DNA of 36,103 bases from Flavobacteriales bacterium (GTDB lineage: Bacteria > Bacteroidota > Bacteroidia > Flavobacteriales > Flavobacteriaceae). Made by a program: the position numbers and the translations under genes. The notes under the pieces are model-generated. The model did no database searches. It had not been told where the DNA came from and worked only from the letters and a program-made list of their open reading frames with translations. The stretch covers positions 1 through 36,103 of the forward strand of contig JALWFE010000067.1 of assembly GCA_027039975.1 (NCBI GenBank). Direction: 5' to 3'. Positions within the stretch are counted from its first letter, which is position 1. Each line of letters begins with the position of its first letter. Shown one piece after another: positions 1-9,355 of this stretch.

Positions 1-10
1 GGGCAAATCG

Positions 11-53
11 GACACTGAGTGTCCCGATGCTAATCGGGATGTACCGAAGTGTC
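11..53. repeat. Hairpin element with long interior hairpin
   Basis: GACACT / AGTGTC outer stem, GAG...CGA, inner TCCCGAT-GCTA-ATCGGGA. Confidence 0.7.
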
Positions 54-76
54 AGATTTTCGATTTCAGATTCGGT

Positions 77-124
77 CGCCGAGTGATACACCCTACTTTT
101 GTCGGGGGGGGTTGTATCGAGGCG
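77..124. repeat. Hairpin element with covarying outer stem
   Basis: CGCC / GGCG outer stem, GAG...CGA, inner GATACA / TGTATC. Confidence 0.65.
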
Positions 125-427
125 CAGATTTGCGATATCTGATTTTCTAATTGAAGTTAAGTTTCCGGTCTCATAACATTTTATTTTAAGTGTTTAACAT
201 AAGTATTTTAATTACCTAAATTAAGGATAAAATAAAACTATGCATAAAGTTAATAAAAAATTTTTTATGTTTTTGTGTTAAATGTTAGTTTTTAGTGGAA
301 AGTGTCAAGCTACAAAGTGTAAAGTGTTGCAGGCAGGACAAGGCGGTTGGACTGGGACGATAAAAACTGTTACTTAACCTCCGTTGATAATATATATTAT
401 TGTAAATTTAATAAAACACAAAAAAAA

Positions 428-451
428 ACGGCATCGATTTTTCGGTGCCGT
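428..451 (-). terminator. Rho-independent terminator of trxB
   Basis: Inverted repeat ACGGCATCGA / TCGGTGCCGT followed on the minus strand by an 8-T run (plus-strand a-run ending at 428). Confidence 0.75.
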
Positions 452-475
452 TTTTTAGATATAGAACACACATTT

Positions 476-1426
476 TTATTCATCTAAGGAAATAATATAT
501 TTCTCGGCATCCAATGCCGCTTTACAACCCGAAGCGGCTGCTGTCACCGCTTGCCTGTATACCGGATCCATTACATCACCGGCAGCGAATACTCCGGGCT
601 TATTGGTCTTGGTATTATCACATTGGGTTTTGATATAGCTGTTTTCATCTAAATCTATTTGTCCGCCCAAAAAGTCAGTATTGGGTTGATGACCGATAGC
701 TATAAACAAACCTTCTAATTTGATATCTTCTTTTTCACCGGTTTTGTTATTAACCACCCTGACGCCTTCTACTACTTTATCACCCAAAACTTCTTCGACT
801 TCGGTATTCCATTTGATTTCGATATTTTCTATACGCTTAACCCTTTCTTGCATCGCTTTTGATGCCCGCATTTGGTCGCGTCGAACAAACATATAAACTT
901 TTTTAGCCAAGCCGGCCAGATAACTGGCTTCTTCGGCGGCTGTATCGCCACCTCCGACTACCCCGACCGTCAAGCCTCTGTAAAAGAAACCGTCACAAGT
1001 AGCACAAGCAGACACACCACCACCACGTAAACGTTGCTCACTCTCCAGCCCGAGATATTTGGCCGTGGCACCTGTGGCTATAATCACTGCATCCGCTGTT
1101 ATTTCTTTATTGTTGTCTATCGTTACGATATGTTTTTCACCGGGTTTGTCTGCAAAGTTTACGGCAGTAGCCATACCGAAACGCACTTCCGTACCGAAAC
1201 GCTCGGCTTGTTTTTGCATATTTTCCATCAATTTCGGGCCTTGTAAGCCGTTGGGAAAACCGGGATAATTTTCAACGTCAGTAGTAGTTGTCAATTGACC
1301 ACCCATTTCCATTCCGGTATAAATAACCGGCTTTAATCCGGCTCTGGCTGCATAAATGCCCGCCGTATATCCGGCAGGTCCCGAACCTAAAATCAAAACT
1401 TGTATGTGTTCTCTTCCGTCACTCAT
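476..1426 (-). CDS. trxB: thioredoxin-disulfide reductase
   Basis: ORF with GSGPAGYTAGIYAARA FAD motif, CATCDG redox CxxC, GGGDTAAEEA NADPH motif and C-terminal AAGDV motif. Confidence 0.95.
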   Translation of the reverse strand: MSDGREHIQVLILGSGPAGYTAGIYAARAGLKPVIYTGMEMGGQLTTTTDVENYPGFPNGLQGPKLMENMQKQAERFGTEVRFGMATAVNFADKPGEKHIVTIDNNKEITADAVIIATGATAKYLGLESEQRLRGGGVSACATCDGFFYRGLTVGVVGGGDTAAEEASYLAGLAKKVYMFVRRDQMRASKAMQERVKRIENIEIKWNTEVEEVLGDKVVEGVRVVNNKTGEKEDIKLEGLFIAIGHQPNTDFLGGQIDLDENSYIKTQCDNTKTNKPGVFAAGDVMDPVYRQAVTAAASGCKAALDAEKYIISLDE

Positions 1427-1451
1427 AATTTTTATATTTTTTTAATTTCCG

Positions 1452-1459
1452 CAAAGATA
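1452..1459 (-). promoter_or_regulatory. Bacteroidota -7 box (TATCTTTG) upstream of trxB
   Basis: CAAAGATA on plus = TATCTTTG on minus, matching the TAnnTTTG consensus, about 26 nt from the trxB start; -33 box not clear. Confidence 0.45.
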
Positions 1460-1549
1460 CATCTTTTTTAGAGCTGATTTTTAAAAATTCAATCAATCGT
1501 TTTTATATTCAAATAATGATATCTTATATTGTATTCTACCAAGATGTTT

Positions 1550-1782
1550 CCGACGCTTGTCGGGGCTCAATGGTATTTTTTATTGTTTCAATATCAGCTC
1601 CGTAGGAGCAACCCATTACAAACAGGATTAAAAAAAATATAAGCCCCGACGTACGTCGGGGTCAACCCGAAAACTAGTTAAATGATATATTTTAATATAC
1701 ATTAAACGGGTCACCCCTACGGGGTTTTATTGTTCTAATATGATATTTTATACTACTACTAACAGGTCGCCCCTAACGGGGC
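1550..1782. repeat. Cluster of five short hairpin (REP-like) units
   Basis: CCGAC-GCTT-GTCGG (1550-1563), GCTCC-GTA-GGAGC (1597-1609), CCCCGAC-GTAC-GTCGGGG (1644-1661), ACCCC-TAC-GGGGT (1713-1725), GCCCC-TAAC-GGGGC (1769-1782); CGGGGCTCAATGG / CGGGGCTTAATGG direct repeat at both ends. Confidence 0.7.
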
Positions 1783-1820
1783 TTAATGGATTTCTTTATC
1801 GTTTATACCTGGAAAATGTG

Positions 1821-1847
1821 CCGTCGGGGTCGGGAGACCCACGACGG
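1821..1847. repeat. Long hairpin, 11-bp stem with one bulge
   Basis: CCGTCG GGGTC ggga GACCC a CGACGG. Confidence 0.65.
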
Positions 1848-1859
1848 AGCGGTTAAAAA

Positions 1860-1887
1860 AATCTGAAATCTGAAATCGAAAATCTGC
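1860..1887. repeat. AATCNNN heptad array
   Basis: AATCTGA AATCTGA AATCGAA AATCTGC, exact 7-bp period. Confidence 0.75.
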
Positions 1888-1908
1888 ACTTCGACAGGCT
1901 CAGTGACC
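1887..1908 (+). repeat. CACTTCGACAGGCTCAGTGACC interspersed hairpin element
   Basis: CACT/AGTG outer stem; related copies at 13612-13632 and 13658-13679 and structural variants at 11-53 and 77-124. Confidence 0.75.
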
Positions 1909-1930
1909 GTTTCTGAAATCAATAAAAATT

Positions 1931-1986
1931 CCTCAATTCCTCAATTCATCACTTCATCATTTCATCAACTCCTCGGCTCCTCGGCT
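1931..1986. repeat. Octamer array, seven units
   Basis: CCTCAATT x2, CATCACTT, CATCATTT, CATCAACT, CCTCGGCT x2; consensus C[CA]TC[AG]NNT with exact 8-bp period. Confidence 0.8.
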
Positions 1987-2003
1987 CTGTATGAGCCACA
2001 CTT

Positions 2004-3377
2004 TTATTTTTTTGATTTCACAATCTCTATCATCTCTTCCAAATCAACTTCACGCTGGCTGCCGTCCGTCATATTTTTAAGTGTAAAAGTATTGTTTACC
2101 ATTTCGTTGCTACCGGCAAGGGCTACGAAGGGTATTTGACGTTTATTGGCGTAGGTCATTTGTTTTTTCATCTTGACGGTATCGGGATAGAGTTCAGCTT
2201 TAATGCCTGTCCGACGCAATTTTTGAACGGCTTTTAAACTGTAAAGGGCTTCTTTTTCTCCGAAATTGATAAAAAGCACATCCGGTTTGGGAATACTGAC
2301 GTTTTCAAACAGACCGAGCTCCTCCATTACGAGATAAATCCGGTCCAAACCGAATGAAATACCGATACCGCTCATGTTTTTCAGTCCGAATATACCGGTC
2401 AAATCGTCATATCTGCCGCCACCGCCAATGGAACCCATTTGCACGTTTTTGGCACTAACTTCGAAAATACTGCCTGTATAATAATTTAAACCGCGGGCTA
2501 AGGTTATATCAAATTCAATTCCGGCGGATTGTAAGCCGGTTTCCGACAAGCTGTTTAAGACAAATTCCAATTCTTCCAAACCTTTTTGACCGGTTTCGGA
2601 ATCAGCCAATAAAGTTTTGAGCAAGTCAATCTTGGCTTTATTATCGCCTTTGAAATTAAAAATCGGTGTGATATTATCTATAGATTGTTGCGAAATGCCT
2701 TTGCTTGCCATTTCTTTGACAACGCCTTCCTCTCCTATTTTATCCAGTTTGTCGAGTGCTACGACAAAATCGGTAAATTTATCTTTTTCTTCCAGCAAAT
2801 CCGCCAAGCCGGAAAGGATTTTACGGTTGTTTATTTTAATGGTAACCGGTAATTTTAACGCTGTAAAAACGGCATCGTAAAGGAGAACAAATTCCACATC
2901 TTGCCAAAGCGAACGGCTACCGACCACATCGGCATCGCATTGATAAAATTCTCTAAAACGACCTTTTTGCGGACGGTCGGCACGCCAAACCGGTTGAATT
3001 TGGTATCGTTTAAAAGGAAAAATCAATTCGTTTTGATGTTGCACTACATAACGGGCAAACGGCACGGTTAAATCATAACGGAGGGCTTTTTCCGAAATTT
3101 TTGTTGTCAATTTTTTCGCATCTTTTTCAGTTAATAAATTGTCATCAACTTTGCGTAAAAAATCACCGGAATTTAAAATTTTAAAAATCAAGCGGTCGCC
3201 TTCGTCACCATATTTTCCCATCAAGGTTGACAGGTTTTCAAACGAAGGTGTTTCAATAGGTGCAAAGCCAAACAATTCAAATTGGTTTTTGATATGGTTG
3301 ATGATAAAATTGCGTTTGGCTATTTGTTCCGCCGAAAAATCTCTGGTGCCTTTGGGAATACCCGGTTTTTGTGCCAT
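2004..3377 (-). CDS. hisS: histidyl-tRNA synthetase
   Basis: 457-aa ORF; PKGTRDF N-terminus, DLTVPFARY class II motif, GGGGRYDDL and GISFGLDR motifs. Confidence 0.95.
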   Translation of the reverse strand: MAQKPGIPKGTRDFSAEQIAKRNFIINHIKNQFELFGFAPIETPSFENLSTLMGKYGDEGDRLIFKILNSGDFLRKVDDNLLTEKDAKKLTTKISEKALRYDLTVPFARYVVQHQNELIFPFKRYQIQPVWRADRPQKGRFREFYQCDADVVGSRSLWQDVEFVLLYDAVFTALKLPVTIKINNRKILSGLADLLEEKDKFTDFVVALDKLDKIGEEGVVKEMASKGISQQSIDNITPIFNFKGDNKAKIDLLKTLLADSETGQKGLEELEFVLNSLSETGLQSAGIEFDITLARGLNYYTGSIFEVSAKNVQMGSIGGGGRYDDLTGIFGLKNMSGIGISFGLDRIYLVMEELGLFENVSIPKPDVLFINFGEKEALYSLKAVQKLRRTGIKAELYPDTVKMKKQMTYANKRQIPFVALAGSNEMVNNTFTLKNMTDGSQREVDLEEMIEIVKSKK

Positions 3378-3481
3378 GTCAATTGTAGTTTAAATTCCTT
3401 GCAAATATCGTTGTTTTTGTGACAAGGTGCAAATTCGTAATAACAAGGTTGTAGGAAAATATTTTATACCAAATATTTAAA

Positions 3482-4639
3482 TTAAGGATGACTGATATCC
3501 GTTATGATACCGCCGGATATGAGAATTTCTTTCGGTTTATCTTGCAAATTATAAACCGAACTCATCGAAAAACCGTAAGCCCCGGCATTTTTAATCATCA
3601 ATATATCGTCTTTAGTTACAGTCGGTAGTAAACGGTTATGAGCAAAAGTGTCTTCTTCGCATAAAACACCGACTACATCATATTTTTCAGTAGCAGATCC
3701 GGTGTTTGACAAATTGACTATTTCGTGATAAGCATCATAATACATCGGTCTTATCAAATGATGAAAACCGGAATTAACACCTACAAATTTTTTGTCAAAA
3801 CCTTGTTTGACCACATTGACTTTGACCAATAAAACTCCGGCATCGCTCACCAGAAATTTTCCGGGTTCAAATTTGATACGGACAGGGTAGGGGAGTGCAT
3901 CGATTTTCTTTTTAATATAAAAGGCATAGGCTTTTAAGTCAATTGTTTTGTCCTCAGGATGATATTTTACTTTGAACCCGCTTCCCAAATCAATATATTT
4001 TAACCCTTCGAAGTATTTGGCAAAGTCGAAAATGACATCCACAGATCGGGCTAAATCTTGCCAAGTGCCGACATCCGAACCAGTGTGCAAATGTAAAGAA
4101 TCAACTTTTAAACCTTTACGGATGTATCGTTTGATAACGTCCAATTGATTTATGGGAATACCGAATTTTGAGTCGTTGTGTCCCGTGGCAATTTTTTGAT
4201 TACCACCTATTTGATTACCCGGATTGATACGTAATCCAATGCTTGTAGCAGGATAATTTTTTAATATAAAATCAAAATATTCCGTGGCACCTATATGGGT
4301 ATGAATTTTATGGTCAAAGGCAAATTTCAAATCATTTACGGAAGGACAACTGGGCGTATATATGATTTTTTCTTTTTCAAATCCTAGTGATAAAGCTCTT
4401 TTGATTTCATTTACCGATACGGCATCAACCCCTAGACCGTTTTTAAGCATAATTTTAAGGATTTCAGGATTTTCATTGGCTTTCATAGCGTAATGAATGT
4501 CAAAAGGTAAATCCTTAAAATCCTTTTGTAATTTTTGTATTTGCCGGTTTATCACGGCTTCGGAATAGACATAAACGGGTGTACCGTATTTTTTGGCTAT
4601 TTTAAGAAGTAAACGGTTGTCATTCAGTGGATTTGTCAT
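3482..4639 (-). CDS. lysA: diaminopimelate decarboxylase-type PLP enzyme
   Basis: YGTPVYVYSE, HYAMKANENPEIL (PLP lysine), HLHTGSDVG, EPGKFLVSDAG and CEEDTFA motifs. Confidence 0.85.
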   Translation of the reverse strand: MTNPLNDNRLLLKIAKKYGTPVYVYSEAVINRQIQKLQKDFKDLPFDIHYAMKANENPEILKIMLKNGLGVDAVSVNEIKRALSLGFEKEKIIYTPSCPSVNDLKFAFDHKIHTHIGATEYFDFILKNYPATSIGLRINPGNQIGGNQKIATGHNDSKFGIPINQLDVIKRYIRKGLKVDSLHLHTGSDVGTWQDLARSVDVIFDFAKYFEGLKYIDLGSGFKVKYHPEDKTIDLKAYAFYIKKKIDALPYPVRIKFEPGKFLVSDAGVLLVKVNVVKQGFDKKFVGVNSGFHHLIRPMYYDAYHEIVNLSNTGSATEKYDVVGVLCEEDTFAHNRLLPTVTKDDILMIKNAGAYGFSMSSVYNLQDKPKEILISGGIITDISHP

Positions 4640-4662
4640 TTTTTGTTATATTGGATAAAATT

Positions 4663-4700
4663 TAAGATTATTAAGATTATATAAGATTATTAAGATTATA
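4663..4700. repeat. TAAGATTAT(A) array, 19-bp double unit x2
   Basis: TAAGATTAT TAAGATTATA TAAGATTAT TAAGATTATA between thiI stop and lysA start. Confidence 0.75.
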
Positions 4701-4719
4701 ATAAAATGCTTAAAAAATT

Positions 4720-5919
4720 TTACACGATATTGTCAGCATCGGAAATAACCATTGTTTCCGTTTTTTGCAAAGCATTTTCAATCAATGATGCAACATCCAA
4801 TTTGGCGTATTGTTCTTTGACATAATCCAGCCGGGCTTTGGTTTCGGGAGATTTTGGGGTAAACAAACTGCAAGCGTCGTCGTGTGGCAAAATGGAGATA
4901 TCAAATGTGCCGATTTTTTTAGCGGTTTCGATGATAAATTTTTTATCCAAAGTCACTAACGGGCGAATGACCAACATTCCGGTTGCGTCCTCCGTTGCCT
5001 TCATATTTTCAAGTGTTTGCGAAGCAACTTGTCCCAAAGAATCACCGGTGACCAAAGCTTTGGCTTTTTCTTCCGTTGCCAATCTCTCTCCGATTTGCAG
5101 CATGACACGTCGCAGTAAAATTAAACGTAAACGGGGATCTGTATGCTTGGCAATGGCTTGTTGAATTTCTAAAACCGGAATCACATAGAGTTTGATTTGT
5201 CCTTGAAAATCTGTCAATTTTTTGACCAGCATTTTAACTTTGTCAATGGATTGCGGTGATGTTTTCGGGACCGAATGAAAATGTGCCGCCGTAATATGCA
5301 AGCCGCGATTCATAGCCATAAAAGTGGCTACGGGAGAATCGATACCTCCGGATAGCATGGCAATAGCTTTGCCCGAAGTGCCGACCGGTAACCCGCCTAT
5401 ACCGGGTATAATCTTGGAATATATCAATGTATAGTCGCCCCGGACTTTGATATACAATTTAAAATCTGGATGTGTCAAATCCACTTTTTTGTTCAATTTT
5501 TCATGGATAGCACTTCCTACACGGCGGGCAATATCCATAGAACTAAAAGGAACAGCTTTGTTGATACGTTTGGCAATCACGGCAAAACTGTCAAAACCAT
5601 CCGAATACCGTTTGGCGTGTGCTACCGATTTTTCTGTAATTTCCTCTAATGTTACCCCTGCTTTATCAGCTACATAAAATCCTGTTATTCCGGGGGTGTT
5701 TTTTATTTTGTCAATAATTTTCTCAAAAGACTCTCCGGGAATCTCTTTGACAATTTCTATAAAATAGGAACCGCCATGAGCTTTGGAAAAATTGAGATAA
5801 TTTTTATAATTTGCCAATTTCCGTTTCAGATTTCTAATCAGTTGCTTGATAAAAATTCTTTGATTTTTGCCTTTTAAATAAATTTCTTCAAAATTGATGA
5901 TGAGTATTTTGTCAGTCAT
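4720..5919 (-). CDS. thiI: tRNA 4-thiouridine synthetase ThiI (start trimmed to internal Met)
   Basis: THUMP region plus SGGIDSPVA PP-loop; ORF track starts at 5979 but MTDKILIINFEEIYLKGKN at 5919 fits family starts better. Confidence 0.9.
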   Translation of the reverse strand: MTDKILIINFEEIYLKGKNQRIFIKQLIRNLKRKLANYKNYLNFSKAHGGSYFIEIVKEIPGESFEKIIDKIKNTPGITGFYVADKAGVTLEEITEKSVAHAKRYSDGFDSFAVIAKRINKAVPFSSMDIARRVGSAIHEKLNKKVDLTHPDFKLYIKVRGDYTLIYSKIIPGIGGLPVGTSGKAIAMLSGGIDSPVATFMAMNRGLHITAAHFHSVPKTSPQSIDKVKMLVKKLTDFQGQIKLYVIPVLEIQQAIAKHTDPRLRLILLRRVMLQIGERLATEEKAKALVTGDSLGQVASQTLENMKATEDATGMLVIRPLVTLDKKFIIETAKKIGTFDISILPHDDACSLFTPKSPETKARLDYVKEQYAKLDVASLIENALQKTETMVISDADNIV

Positions 5920-6121
5920 TTTTATTAAATAAATTTTATTGCGCAAATATGCTAAATTTTGCAAGCTAAAACTAAACAAATTTTATAGATTTTATAAGCT
6001 AAAAGTAAGATTTTTTTAAAGTAAAAAATTTTGCAAAAAGATTATTCTAACTAATTAAAAAAGTTTAGTATTTTTGGCACTATTATTGTAAAAGTTAAAA
6101 AAAAATAAAAAACAGAATAAA

Positions 6122-6583
6122 ATGAAAAAAATAATTGTATTGACTTTAATGTTGGCTTGGTATTTAGTACCGGCACAAGAACACAAAACGGAATTGAATT
6201 GGTTGACCGATTTTGAAAAAGCCAAAGTGATTGCTAAAAAGGAACATAAACCTATTTTAATGTTATTTACCGGTTCCGATTGGTGTCCGCCGTGTAAAGC
6301 CATGCACAACGAGTTGTTTCATAATCCGGAATTTATCGAACTTTCCAAACAAGTGGTATTGGTAATGGTGGATTTTCCCAGACGTAAACCAATGAGCATG
6401 GAGCAACGTAAGAAAAATCAAATGTTAGCCTCCAAATTTCATCGTGGGGGTGTCCCGACTTTTGTTGCTGTTACTCCAGATGAAAAAGTTTTAGGGAAAA
6501 TGACCGGGTATATGTTTGGACATCCCGAACGTGATATTAATTTCTTTAAAGAAATTATTGAGAAAAATAAGAAAAGAAAATAA
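6122..6583 (+). CDS. secreted thioredoxin-like protein (DsbD-gamma type fold)
   Basis: Signal peptide MKKIIVLTLMLAWYLVPAQ; GSDWCPPCK active site. Confidence 0.85.
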   Translation: MKKIIVLTLMLAWYLVPAQEHKTELNWLTDFEKAKVIAKKEHKPILMLFTGSDWCPPCKAMHNELFHNPEFIELSKQVVLVMVDFPRRKPMSMEQRKKNQMLASKFHRGGVPTFVAVTPDEKVLGKMTGYMFGHPERDINFFKEIIEKNKKRK

Positions 6584-6624
6584 AATCTAAATAACAGTCT
6601 CAAAAACAAAATTTGTTATAAAAA

Positions 6625-6654
6625 TTAAGGCTGCCTTGAAAAAGACAACCTTAA
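6625..6654. terminator. Bidirectional terminator between convergent genes
   Basis: TTAAGGCTGCCTT / AAGACAACCTTAA 13-bp inverted repeat with two mismatches that are G-U wobbles in minus-strand RNA. Confidence 0.6.
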
Positions 6655-6659
6655 TAAAT

Positions 6660-7016
6660 TTATTGTTCAATTTTTTTAGTTACATCATCTTCCGGAGGTC
6701 CAAGATATTTAGCATCACCAAATGCTAAGACAGGGAAGAAAATTATTCCCAAGAAAACCAAACCAATTGCAAATAATACACTTTTTCCAAAGCTTTTAGC
6801 CAATAAATAACAGAGGTAGAAAGCGAAAATAACGCCAACGTAAGGAATGTAAACCAATAAACCGAACCACCCCGGTTTTCCTACTATTTCAGCTAATACC
6901 CACAGATTGTAAAAAGGAATGATTGATTTCCAGCCGGGAACTCCGGCTTTTTCATAAATTTTCCAAAGGGAAACAATCATCAAAATAATGATGAGAAAAA
7001 TTATTATAAATACCAT
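6660..7016 (-). CDS. small membrane protein (DUF5684-like)
   Basis: MVFIIIFLIIILMIVSLWKIYEKAGVPGWKSIIPFYNLW; start trimmed from 7085 to the Met before the TM helix. Confidence 0.65.
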   Translation of the reverse strand: MVFIIIFLIIILMIVSLWKIYEKAGVPGWKSIIPFYNLWVLAEIVGKPGWFGLLVYIPYVGVIFAFYLCYLLAKSFGKSVLFAIGLVFLGIIFFPVLAFGDAKYLGPPEDDVTKKIEQ

Positions 7017-7112
7017 AGTTGAATATATTTTAGTTATGCCTACTCTAAACAGTTTTCGGCTTCCCTGATGCAACAAATATAACAAAAATTTTAATTTTCA
7101 ATTACGGGATTT

Positions 7113-7931
7113 TTATGGAAATTTCGGAAATTTTTTAAAATCCGGTTTTCTTTTTTCCAAAAAAGCCTGTTTACCTTCCTGTGCTTCATCCATCAAATAG
7201 AACATCAAAGTCGCATCACCGGCAAATTCCATCAAGCCGCGTTGTCCGTCAAGTTCGGCATTTAAAGCCCGCTTAATCATCCGGATAGCCATTGGACTTT
7301 TTTCTTGTATTTTTTGACACCATTCAACCGTTGTATCTTCTAATTGTTCCAAAGGAACAACTTTGTTCACCATACCCATCTGTTCAGCTTCTTTGGCAGT
7401 ATATTGGTCGCATAAAAACCAAATTTCCCGGGCTTTTTTTTGTCCTACGTGTCGTGCCAGATAAGACGAACCGAAACCACCGTCAAAACTGCCGACTTTC
7501 GGTCCCGTTTGTCCGAAACGGGCGTTTTCACTGGCAATGGTTAAATCACAGACTACATGTAAAACGTGTCCGCCGCCTATGGCATAACCATTCACCATAG
7601 CAATAACCGGCTTGGGAATGGAACGGATTTTTTTGTGTACATCCAAGACATTTAATCGCGGTACACCGTCTTCACCGATATAACCGCCTTTACCTTTGAC
7701 ATTCTGGTCCCCACCACTGCAAAATGCCTTATCACCGGCTCCTGTCAGTACAACAACATCAATATCGGGATCGCGGTGACTGATTTCCAATGCATCCAAA
7801 ATTTCATCATTGGTTTTAGGGCGAAATGCATTGTAAACATGTGGACGGTTTATCGTTATCTTTGCAATGCCTTCAAAATATTCAAACAAAATATCTTCAT
7901 ATTCTTTAATGGTTTGCCAATTTCTTTTCAT
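7113..7931 (-). CDS. menB: 1,4-dihydroxy-2-naphthoyl-CoA synthase
   Basis: Crotonase fold; [50 protein letters not shown], ending in [13 protein letters not shown]. Confidence 0.93.
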   Translation of the reverse strand: MKRNWQTIKEYEDILFEYFEGIAKITINRPHVYNAFRPKTNDEILDALEISHRDPDIDVVVLTGAGDKAFCSGGDQNVKGKGGYIGEDGVPRLNVLDVHKKIRSIPKPVIAMVNGYAIGGGHVLHVVCDLTIASENARFGQTGPKVGSFDGGFGSSYLARHVGQKKAREIWFLCDQYTAKEAEQMGMVNKVVPLEQLEDTTVEWCQKIQEKSPMAIRMIKRALNAELDGQRGLMEFAGDATLMFYLMDEAQEGKQAFLEKRKPDFKKFPKFP

Positions 7932-8051
7932 TTTTATTTTATGTTTTTTTGTTTAACTGCAAATTTAATGATTATTGAGGAATTGATGATTTGTTCCGGT
8001 TCATAGTATATTGCTTTCTTTGATGTTATTTATTACTTCATACTTTATGCT

Positions 8052-8091
8052 CCTCATTTCCTCATTTCCTCATTTCCTCATTTCCTCAAAA
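8052..8091. repeat. Octamer array CCTCATTT x4 + CCTCAAAA
   Basis: Exact 8-bp period in manC-menB gap. Confidence 0.8.
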
Positions 8092-8095
8092 ATTT

Positions 8096-8116
8096 GCCAC
8101 TTGCTACTTGTTACTT
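8096..8116 (-). repeat. AAGTNNN heptads overlapping the manC stop codon
   Basis: Minus strand AAGTAAC AAGTAGC AAGTGGC; manC stop TAG (8104-8106) lies inside AAGTAGC. Confidence 0.75.
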
Positions 8117-9159
8117 ATTGTCCGCGCGTATTCTTTCACCTTTTGATCGTCTTTTCGGGGAATAATCATTAATGTATCTTTGCTGTCCACAACAATATAA
8201 TCCCGTAAATCTTTTAAAACTACATTTTTACCGTTTGTTTTGATTAAATTTCCTTGACTGTTGTCAGCCAGCAGATTGCTGTTGATAGTGACATTGTCTT
8301 TTCCGGTTTGTTTCAATTGTTCGTAAACGGCATTCCAAGCCCCTAAATCATTCCATACAAATTTCGCCGGCAACACATAAACATTGTCAGCTTTTTCCAA
8401 AATACCGTAATCAATGGATATGTTTTGCAACTGTGGAAAATTTTCCCTGATAAATGCCGCTTCTTTATCCGTATTATATAATGCATCACCGGTTGACATT
8501 TTGGCAAACATACCGGGCAGATATTTTTGAAAAGCATCTAAAATAACCGAAGCGCGCCAAATAAAAATACCGGCATTCCACAAATAATTACCGGCATTTA
8601 AAAATTTGATGGCTGTATCCAAATCCGGTTTTTCGGTAAATTTCAAAACTTTTTTTATGTGGTTTTCCGTCGTATTATCATATTGAATATAGCCGTATCC
8701 GGTATTGGGGCTATGCGGAATGATACCTAATGTCATCAAAATATTTTTCCGGGCGGTTGCCTTAAAAGCCGTTTGCACATTGGCTATAAACTTGTCTTCA
8801 TCCGCAATATAATGGTCAGAAGGGGCTATCAATAAATTGGCACCGGGATTTAATTTGTAAATTTTCTTGGCCGCATATAAGATAGCCGGAGCGGTATTCC
8901 GCATAACAGGTTCTGCAATAATTTGTGTATCAGATATTTGTGGTAATTGTTCCTTTATCAATTTACGATATCTTTCATTGGTCAAAAGATATATTTGACC
9001 GGCGGGAATTAGTTTGTTTAACCGCTCGAAAGTTTGTTGGATAAACGATTTGCCGGTCCCTAATAAATCCAAAAATTGTTTAGGCATATCCGTCGTGCTT
9101 TCCGGCCAAAACCGGCTACCGATACCACCGGCCATTATCATTCCATAATGATTGTTCAT
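8104..9159 (-). CDS. manC: mannose-1-phosphate guanylyltransferase
   Basis: MAGGIGSRFWPESTTDMPKQFLDL, LIAPSDHYI, FTEKPD, WNAGIFIW, WNDLGAW motifs. Confidence 0.9.
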   Translation of the reverse strand: MNNHYGMIMAGGIGSRFWPESTTDMPKQFLDLLGTGKSFIQQTFERLNKLIPAGQIYLLTNERYRKLIKEQLPQISDTQIIAEPVMRNTAPAILYAAKKIYKLNPGANLLIAPSDHYIADEDKFIANVQTAFKATARKNILMTLGIIPHSPNTGYGYIQYDNTTENHIKKVLKFTEKPDLDTAIKFLNAGNYLWNAGIFIWRASVILDAFQKYLPGMFAKMSTGDALYNTDKEAAFIRENFPQLQNISIDYGILEKADNVYVLPAKFVWNDLGAWNAVYEQLKQTGKDNVTINSNLLADNSQGNLIKTNGKNVVLKDLRDYIVVDSKDTLMIIPRKDDQKVKEYARTISNK

Positions 9160-9355
9160 AATTGAAACAGGTTTTCAAACAAAAATACAATAAAATTGTA
9201 TTGAATGGTCTAAAATTTATAAAGTTTATAATCTTTGTGAAGTTTATAATGTTTTTTGGCTTTTTAAAAATTTTTGCAATAAACCATTATCATTCATTGA
9301 GTTTTCGGTTTTACGAAACAGATTTTTTTTGATTACATTTGCAAAAAAATAAAAT

